Positions 42,432 through 48,481 of a DNA stretch of 50,968 nucleotides are shown here, piece by piece. Each line of letters opens with the position of its first letter. Position 1 is the first letter of the stretch. A program made the translations under genes and the position numbers. This DNA is from Acidimicrobiia bacterium. Lineage in GTDB: Bacteria > Actinomycetota > Acidimicrobiia > Spongiisociales > ZC4RG35. The stretch spans positions 1 to 50,968 of the forward strand of contig JAICNB010000014.1 of the NCBI GenBank assembly GCA_025928935.1. Direction: 5' to 3'. The notes below the pieces were generated by a model. The model had not been told where the DNA came from and did not search any database. It saw only the letters and a list, made by a program, of their open reading frames with translations.

Positions 42432-45400
42432 CCAGAACGGGGAAGGAGGCCGGCTCCACTTCGAGCTCGGCCATCCGTGTCACGTAGGTGCGGTAGAGAC
42501 GTCTCGCCGACCCGTGGTGCCCTGCCGTCGCCATGGCAACCACCAATCCCAGGTGGGCGGGCTCGTCATAGGGATCTTGCTCGAGGATGCGCATGTACCA
42601 CCGCGCCGCGGCGTCGTTGTCCCCGGCCCCCACATCGGCATCGGCCAGGAGACGGGCGATCGAGATGAACTCGGTCCGCGCCTCTTCCCTGAGCCCGATG
42701 GCCCAGTCTGCGTAGGGATGGTCTTCGAGGAACTCTCCGACGTAGCGGGCTTCCGCCGACCTGAGCATGGCGAGGCCGGCCCCTAGCTCACCGGAACGAA
42801 GGAATGAGCGGCCCGTGCCAGCCTCCCGAAAGAAGGCATCCACGTCCACCTCCACATGATCCAGGTTCAGGCCGAGAGACTCACGGGCTGCCACCAGGTA
42901 ATGGTCACTCCCGTGGATACGGCCTGGGTCGAAGACACCACGGATGGTGCTGAGGGCCACGGAGAGCCTGTTGCCGGCCTTGGCCGGGTCGTCGTCGGGC
43001 CAGAGGCGCTCGATGACCACCTCACGATGGACCGCCCTGCCCCGGTTTGCGGCGAGCATTCCCACGATCTCCCTGGCGACACGGGACTGCCAGGCCGACG
43101 ATGGGACCGCCTGATCACAGACCACCACCGAGAAGCCGCCCAGCGTCCGGATGCCGACGTCACATGCATCCCACTCGGTGGCTGCGACCCTGGCTGCGTC
43201 GAGAGCCAGGCCCTTGGCCCCGAGCTGACGGAGGCTGGCGGCTGCGGCGTCGGCAAGGGCGACATCACCCCCGTCGAGCCCGGCCAGGGCGAGGTCGACC
43301 CGGGCCACCCCGACGGGCGCATCGATCTCCTCCCACACCCGGCGAGCCTGCTCGAGCAAAGACCGTGCCCGACCCTGGTCCTCGATGGCAGCTGCCTCGA
43401 GCTCCATCGCCTCGGCCAGGCCGGGGAGATCCTGGCGGGAGCGGGCCACGTCGGCCGCCTCCACCGCCTTTGCTTGGGCTTCGTCGGCCGACCCGGCTGC
43501 CAGGGCTACGAACCCCTGTGCAAGCACGGCGCGTACGTGGCCGATGACCGATGTCACTTCGGCGGCCCGGTCGGCGAGCCGGCCCGCTCGCTCCGGGTCG
43601 TCCTCGGCCAGGACACGGGCCAGGCCGGAGAGGGCGGGCACCAACGCCTGGAGGTCATGGCCCTCCTCACCCAGCCGGATCGCTTCCTCATAGCCGGCCC
43701 TGGCCAGCGCCTTGTCGCCCCGCAGGGCATAGACATCGGCCATCTGAGCCAGCGGATATGACTCGAGGATCGAGCCCATCTGCCTGAACACCTCCCTCGA
43801 CAGCTCGAGGTCGGCCACCGATTCCTCCAACCTTCCCAGACCGGCCATGACCTGTGCCCGGTTGGAGAGTGCCATCCCTCGCCACAGCTGAAACCCCGTC
43901 ATGTCGGCCAGACGCAGCGCCTTGTCCAGCTCGGTGAGGGCATTGGCGTAATCACCTTGCTCCAGGAAGTGGGAGCTCCGATTCGACCTGATCCGGACCG
44001 TCTGAAGGACGTCTCGCGCCCTCTCGGCGTGTTCCAGGGCGCGCAGGTAGTGGAGATGGTTTCCGGCCCGATCACCGTCCATCGCCGCCACCATGGCCAG
44101 GACGGTGTGAGCCGTGGCCAGCGCCCCCGAATCATCAGCCCGCCGGGCCAACTCGAGAGCCTCGTTGGCGAGGCGCTTCGCCTCGTCGCGCTCTCCTTTC
44201 AGCCAGTGGGCGCTCGCCGTCCACCCGACGAGGGCAGCCTCGCTGGCCAGGTCGCCCTCCCCACGCCTTCCCCGCCGATAGGCGTCGAGCGCGGCCGTCA
44301 CATCGCCGCGCATGTGGCTCAGAAACCCCAGGCGCCATGCCAGCCGGGCCGGCATCTCTCCCGAGCCAGGGGCCAGGGCCTCGTAACAGTCGGTCGCTCC
44401 TTCCCAATCGCCGAGCACCTGTCTCGCCTCGGCCTCGAAGAGGAGGACGTCGCGGTTGCGCCGCCCACGGGGGACGCGCTCGATCGCCTCCACCATCTGC
44501 CGGGCCAGCCCCGCCGCCAACATCCTCTCTCCCCGTTCCGAGACGAAGCGGGCTATCTGGTCCTCCGACGCCAACCTGACGAGGCTCTCCATCGCTTCCG
44601 ACACGGCCCCTTCCTGCTCGTACAGGTTCGAGGCCTCCAACAGGAGCTCCCCTATCTCGTGAGGGTCGAGAGGATGGTTCTCGAGGAGGTACTCGCGAAC
44701 GAGCGGTGAAGGACTGATCGCCCCCGGGTGGTTCGGGGCCGGGATCACATAGACGCTGCGACGATGGGCGTCGAACCAGTCCGCCGACCCGGCACCGAGG
44801 CCGAGCCGGGCCACCATGGCGGCCGTGACCCAAGGAAGCGGTGCGATCATGCGAAGTGCGGCCAGGGTCTCTGGTGTCTCAGAGGTGATCACCTCCTCGG
44901 CCAGGTAGTCGAAGAGGGTCGAACGATCGATGCCGGGAGTCACATCTCCCTCGAGATCGTCGAGTCTTGCGCTCAGGGCCACTGCCATCGGCCACCCCCC
45001 GGTCTGGTCGAACACCGATCGTGCAGTTTCGGGATCGGTCCCGGTCCCCATCTCGAGCAAGGCCGCGATCTCGTCGACGGTAAAGGCGAGCTGGTCGGCG
45101 GTCATCTCGCCGGCCTGGCCCTGGAGCTTCATGCGGCTGGTGGCGAAGGGCAATGGCGCCCGGGTGGCGATGATCACGTGGAGCCGCTCGGGGGCGTTGC
45201 GGCACAGTGCTGCGACCAGGCGAACTGCTTCGCCACTGGGACCCAGGACATGGAGGTCGTCGAGCACCAGATAGAGGTCTCGGGACAAGCGTGCCTCCAG
45301 CTCGCGACAGAGCTCTGCGGCCAGTGAGTCGGCCCGCTCCGATCGACCTGCAGCCGAGTCGGGCCCTCGCCCGCCCTCGACCGCGAGCCAAAAGTCAGGG

Positions 45401-45648
45401 GATAGGTCGGGGACCTGCAGACGCAACTTGTCGAGAATGGCGCGGGCGAGGATGGACACCGAGGTGTCCGCAGGCGTGACCGTGTGCCACAACGACGGCT
45501 TCCGGCCCAGCCACTGCAGGAGCAACGTGGTCTTACCAGTGCCGGCCCCCCCGGTGAGCACTGTCAGGCGGCGGGCCGCAGCTTCATCGAGCAAGGCCTC
45601 GAGACGCGGCCTTCGCAGAGTGTCCGAGTGGGACCGGCTGGTGGTCAC
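42427..45648 (-). CDS. Large ATPase-TPR-BTAD transcriptional regulator
   Basis: 1073 aa from a GTG at 45648 with AGGAG 5 bases upstream; the open frame to 45693 begins inside a TTGACA and is less likely. N-terminal STAND/MalT-like ATPase with Walker A TGGAGTGKTT (residues 32-41) and LYLVLDDLH; a long TPR-like helical middle (~330-820); then a winged-helix domain (~830-930, RTLGGFSVVV … HREVVIERLWPDDDPAKAGNRLSVALSTIR) and a C-terminal BTAD (~940-1073, ending RMAELEVEPASFPVL). This is the AfsR/SARP DNA-binding module placed at the C-terminus, reversed from AfsR. It probably activates the 67-aa gene and a promoter before the aidB-like gene. Confidence 0.92.
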   Translation of the reverse strand: MTTSRSHSDTLRRPRLEALLDEAAARRLTVLTGGAGTGKTTLLLQWLGRKPSLWHTVTPADTSVSILARAILDKLRLQVPDLSPDFWLAVEGGRGPDSAAGRSERADSLAAELCRELEARLSRDLYLVLDDLHVLGPSGEAVRLVAALCRNAPERLHVIIATRAPLPFATSRMKLQGQAGEMTADQLAFTVDEIAALLEMGTGTDPETARSVFDQTGGWPMAVALSARLDDLEGDVTPGIDRSTLFDYLAEEVITSETPETLAALRMIAPLPWVTAAMVARLGLGAGSADWFDAHRRSVYVIPAPNHPGAISPSPLVREYLLENHPLDPHEIGELLLEASNLYEQEGAVSEAMESLVRLASEDQIARFVSERGERMLAAGLARQMVEAIERVPRGRRNRDVLLFEAEARQVLGDWEGATDCYEALAPGSGEMPARLAWRLGFLSHMRGDVTAALDAYRRGRRGEGDLASEAALVGWTASAHWLKGERDEAKRLANEALELARRADDSGALATAHTVLAMVAAMDGDRAGNHLHYLRALEHAERARDVLQTVRIRSNRSSHFLEQGDYANALTELDKALRLADMTGFQLWRGMALSNRAQVMAGLGRLEESVADLELSREVFRQMGSILESYPLAQMADVYALRGDKALARAGYEEAIRLGEEGHDLQALVPALSGLARVLAEDDPERAGRLADRAAEVTSVIGHVRAVLAQGFVALAAGSADEAQAKAVEAADVARSRQDLPGLAEAMELEAAAIEDQGRARSLLEQARRVWEEIDAPVGVARVDLALAGLDGGDVALADAAAASLRQLGAKGLALDAARVAATEWDACDVGIRTLGGFSVVVCDQAVPSSAWQSRVAREIVGMLAANRGRAVHREVVIERLWPDDDPAKAGNRLSVALSTIRGVFDPGRIHGSDHYLVAARESLGLNLDHVEVDVDAFFREAGTGRSFLRSGELGAGLAMLRSAEARYVGEFLEDHPYADWAIGLREEARTEFISIARLLADADVGAGDNDAAARWYMRILEQDPYDEPAHLGLVVAMATAGHHGSARRLYRTYVTRMAELEVEPASFPVLA

Positions 45649-45709
45649 CTGTCTCCTGCGGAGGAGGGGGGCGTATTTAACCGAACTTGTCAAGGGCGGG
45701 CCGATTCAC

Positions 45710-45741
45710 CTTAAGACTTCACTAAGGGCCGCCCATATCGT
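45710..45741 (+). promoter_or_regulatory. SARP-type direct repeat and -10 facing the aidB-like gene
   Basis: CTTAAGACTTCACTAAGGG (45710-45728) with TTAAGA and CTAAGG at an 11-bp period, seven bases, then TATCGT (45736-45741). SARP activators are known to bind 11-bp-period repeats ending about 8 bp before the -10. Predicted transcription start near 45748. Confidence 0.65.
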
Positions 45742-45794
45742 CAGTCGCAGGTCCTGAGCGGAGGAACGCGAGAGAGGGCGGGGGTTCGGGCCAG

Positions 45795-45820
45795 GGGGGC
45801 GGACTATGTCCGCCCCCTTT
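45795..45820 (+). terminator. GC-rich hairpin, terminator or attenuator
   Basis: Ten-bp perfect stem (GGGGGCGGAC / GTCCGCCCCC) with a TAT loop followed by only three T. On the plus strand it stands between the SARP-type promoter and ATG 45848, where a normal gene terminator is not expected because no gene ends here. Confidence 0.6.
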
Positions 45821-45835
45821 GCCCGTCTGGCTCCA

Positions 45836-45841
45836 TAGGAT
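45836..45841 (+). promoter_or_regulatory. TAGGAT: -10 box or ribosome site of the aidB-like gene
   Basis: TAGGAT ends 6 bases before ATG 45848. It fits a leaderless -10, but AGGA at 45837-45840 could instead serve as a Shine-Dalgarno on a transcript from the upstream promoter. The two readings cannot be separated by eye. Confidence 0.4.
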
Positions 45842-45847
45842 GCGACG

Positions 45848-47485
45848 ATGGGTGACACCCACGAGGTGACCAACCAGCCACCCCCACTCGTGGACTACGA
45901 CATGGCCGCGGCCGACCCGGTGTTGAGCGACGCACTGGCCAGGGAAGGGGCGGGAGACCGGTTGGCGGTCGTGGAGCAGCACGGTCGGCTCATGGGCGTG
46001 GCGGAGACATTCGGCTGGGGGGCGCAGGCGAACAAGAACCCTCCCGTTCTCCACACACACGACGCCTGGGGCAACCGGGCAGACATCGTCGAGTACCACC
46101 CCTCGTGGCATTCCCTCCTCGGCCTGGCAGTAGAGCATGGATTGCACAGCCTGCCATGGGAGGCCGATCCGGGGGATGGATCGCACCCAACTCGGACAGC
46201 TCTCACTTTCCTCGCCTCCCAGGTGGAAGCCGGTCATTTCTGTCCCGTGTCCATGACCACGTCCGCGGTCCCCGTTATCCGTCGACAGCCCGACCTGGCC
46301 CTCGAGTGGGAGCCGCTTCAGCTGGCCCGCGCTTATGACCCGTCGTTTCGGCCAGCATCGAAGAAGTCGGGGGTCTTGGTCGGGATGGGGATGACCGAGA
46401 AGCAGGGCGGGTCGGACGTCAGGGCAAATACGACCCGAGCCACTCCGATCGGCAGCGACGGCGAATTCGTGCTCACCGGTCACAAGTGGTTCATGTCTGC
46501 CCCGATGAACGACGCTTTTCTCGTTCTCGCCACGACCGGGAAAGGTCTGTCCTGTTTCTTCCTCCCCCGCTTCACGCCCGACGGCGAGGTAAACGGGATC
46601 CGGATCCAACGTCTCAAAGACAAGCTGGGGAACCGATCGAATGCCTCAACGGAGGTCGAGTTCGACTCTGCTTGGGCCCGTCTCATCGGCGAAGAGGGCC
46701 GCGGGGTGGACGAGATAATCGAGATGGTGGCCGGCACCCGCCTCGACTGCGTGACCGGTTCCTCTGCACTGATGCGACAGGCGGTCAGCCAGGCGATCCA
46801 TCACACCGTGCATCGACGGGCATTCGGGTCTCCCCTGGTGGAGAAGCCACTCATGCGCAACGTCCTCGCCGACCTGGAGATCGAGACCGAAGCCGCGGTG
46901 CTGCTGATGATGCGGTTGGCGGGAGCCTTCGATCGAGCGCCGATCGATGAGAATGAGGCGAGGATCAGGAGGATCCTCACGCCGGTGGCCAAGTACTGGG
47001 TCACCAAACGATGCAGCGAGGTGGTGCGCGAGGCTCTCGAATGCGTGGGCGGCAATGGGTACGTGGAGGAGTCGATAATGCCCCGCCTGTACCGGGAGTC
47101 GCCGGTGAACGCGATTTGGGAGGGGTCGGGCAACGTCATCGCCCTCGACCTGGTTCGGGTGATCTCGGGTCACGCCGAGGCTGTCGACGCCCTCGAGGCC
47201 GAGCTCGAGCTGGGCCTGGGAGTCGACCCTCGACTCGACGGCGCCGTCCGGTCGGCACTCGAATCGGCGCGGGGCCACAACGACGCCGAATACGAGGCGC
47301 GCCGTCTGGCCGAGGGCTTGGCATTGGCGTTGACGGGCACACTCCTCGCCCGACACGGACGACCCGAGGTGTGGCGAGCATTCGCCTCGAGCCGTCTCTC
47401 TCCGGGCCACGGCTCCCTCTACGGCACCCTGCCCGTCGGGCTCGACGTTGCAGAGATCATCGAGCCGGCCATTCCCCGGCTCTGA
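45848..47485 (+). CDS. aidB: AidB-like acyl-CoA dehydrogenase family flavoprotein
   Basis: 545 aa. AidB hallmarks: GMGMTEKQGGSDVRANTT, HKWFMSAPMNDAFLVLA, DKLGNRSNASTEVEF and RESPVNAIWEGSGNVIALD; the length also matches AidB. AidB binds FAD and DNA and is tied to the alkylation-damage response in E. coli, while relatives have weak isovaleryl-CoA dehydrogenase activity. No Ada/Alk gene is near, so the role here may differ. The gene lies opposite the BTAD regulator, past a SARP-type site and a hairpin. Confidence 0.92.
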   Translation: MGDTHEVTNQPPPLVDYDMAAADPVLSDALAREGAGDRLAVVEQHGRLMGVAETFGWGAQANKNPPVLHTHDAWGNRADIVEYHPSWHSLLGLAVEHGLHSLPWEADPGDGSHPTRTALTFLASQVEAGHFCPVSMTTSAVPVIRRQPDLALEWEPLQLARAYDPSFRPASKKSGVLVGMGMTEKQGGSDVRANTTRATPIGSDGEFVLTGHKWFMSAPMNDAFLVLATTGKGLSCFFLPRFTPDGEVNGIRIQRLKDKLGNRSNASTEVEFDSAWARLIGEEGRGVDEIIEMVAGTRLDCVTGSSALMRQAVSQAIHHTVHRRAFGSPLVEKPLMRNVLADLEIETEAAVLLMMRLAGAFDRAPIDENEARIRRILTPVAKYWVTKRCSEVVREALECVGGNGYVEESIMPRLYRESPVNAIWEGSGNVIALDLVRVISGHAEAVDALEAELELGLGVDPRLDGAVRSALESARGHNDAEYEARRLAEGLALALTGTLLARHGRPEVWRAFASSRLSPGHGSLYGTLPVGLDVAEIIEPAIPRL

Positions 47486-47532
47486 GCCGAGACCTCCCGG
47501 GCTTCTGCTCGTTTCGGTTTAGGGGACTGGTC

Positions 47533-47790
47533 TCAGCCGTCGGTGTGGACCAGGAACCGATCGATCTTCTGTTGCACCGAGTCGTTGATCTGGGACTCGA
47601 GACCGGCCAGCGCACGGGCGACGGCCAGCTCCTCACCGATCACGGGTCGGGCCGGGTCCACCGGATTGCGACGGGCACGGCCCCGCGCCTCGAAATGATC
47701 CTCACGAAGATCGAGCTCGGCCACGGCCACGGTCTCCACCTCGTCTTCGACCAGGTGTATGGACAGGACGACGTCCATGCTCTCCTGCAT
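47533..47790 (-). CDS. DUF1876-like small protein
   Basis: 85 aa from ATG 47790; ATG 47778 (AGGAG three bases upstream) is an alternative. The segment AVAELDLREDHFEARGRARRNPVDPARPVIGEELAVARALAGLESQI matches the layout of the actinobacterial DUF1876 family (a double-stranded-RNA-binding-like alpha/beta fold) including its RARRNPxDP core. Function unknown in the family. Divergent from the DUF4126-like gene. Confidence 0.75.
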   Translation of the reverse strand: MQESMDVVLSIHLVEDEVETVAVAELDLREDHFEARGRARRNPVDPARPVIGEELAVARALAGLESQINDSVQQKIDRFLVHTDG

Positions 47791-47861
47791 GCCTACCTCA
47801 CTGAGTAGGGGTGCCCGAACATAGTCCATCCCGGCCACGGCGGTTCTCACGGTGTCACGGG

Positions 47862-47867
47862 TAGATT
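47862..47867 (+). promoter_or_regulatory. -10 box TAGATT, leaderless-type
   Basis: TAGATT, six bases, then ATG 47874; no ribosome site is present in the gap. Confidence 0.5.
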
Positions 47868-47873
47868 CTCCAC

Positions 47874-48473
47874 ATGGAAGCCGCAGGCATCCTGGCTGGA
47901 TCAGGCTGGGCGTCAGGCATCAACCTCTACCTGGTCACCCTGATGCTGGGAATGGCCGGCAGACTGGGTTGGGCCGACATCCCCGACGTCCTGACCCGTG
48001 TCGATGTGATGATCGTGGCCGGTGTCCTCTTCGTCGTGGAGTTCTTCGCAGACAAGGTCCCCTATCTGGACAACGTCTGGGATGCCATCCACACGGTGAT
48101 CCGGCCCTTGGGGGCGGCCGCCATCGGTGCGGTGGTTGCGGGCGAATCGGGCAGCATCGGCACCGCCCTGGGCGCGGCCGTCGGCGGCGCCCTCGCCCTC
48201 GACGCTCATGCCGCCAAGGCATCGACCCGGGTGGTCGTGAACGCCTCTCCCGAGCCGGTGAGCAACATCGGGCTGACCCTTGCCGAAGACGTCGGCGTCG
48301 CCGGCCTGGTGACCCTGGCCGTCACCTACCCGATCCCGACCATCGTGGTCGTGATCATCCTCGTCATCGCCGCAACGGCCCTCACCATCTGGCTGTGGCG
48401 AACGGCCCGGAAGAGCTGGAAGAAGCTAGGCGCCTGGCTCGAGAAGAAGTCCTGGTACCCGTCGGCGTCCTGA
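47874..48473 (+). CDS. DUF4126-like membrane protein
   Basis: 199 aa with five or six hydrophobic segments. GSGWASGINLYLVTLMLGMAGR, EFFADKVPYLDNVWDAIHTVIRPLGAAAIG and VVVNASPEPVSNIGLTLAEDV are typical of DUF4126, a widespread inner-membrane family without a known biochemical role. The tail is basic. It converges with the trehalose synthase gene. Confidence 0.85.
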   Translation: MEAAGILAGSGWASGINLYLVTLMLGMAGRLGWADIPDVLTRVDVMIVAGVLFVVEFFADKVPYLDNVWDAIHTVIRPLGAAAIGAVVAGESGSIGTALGAAVGGALALDAHAAKASTRVVVNASPEPVSNIGLTLAEDVGVAGLVTLAVTYPIPTIVVVIILVIAATALTIWLWRTARKSWKKLGAWLEKKSWYPSAS

Positions 48474-48481
48474 TGTGAGCC

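Noticed and set aside
45649-45693. Longer TTG start of the BTAD regulator
   Set aside because: The TTG lies within a TTGACA sequence and has no ribosome site, while GTG 45648 follows AGGAG at a good distance.
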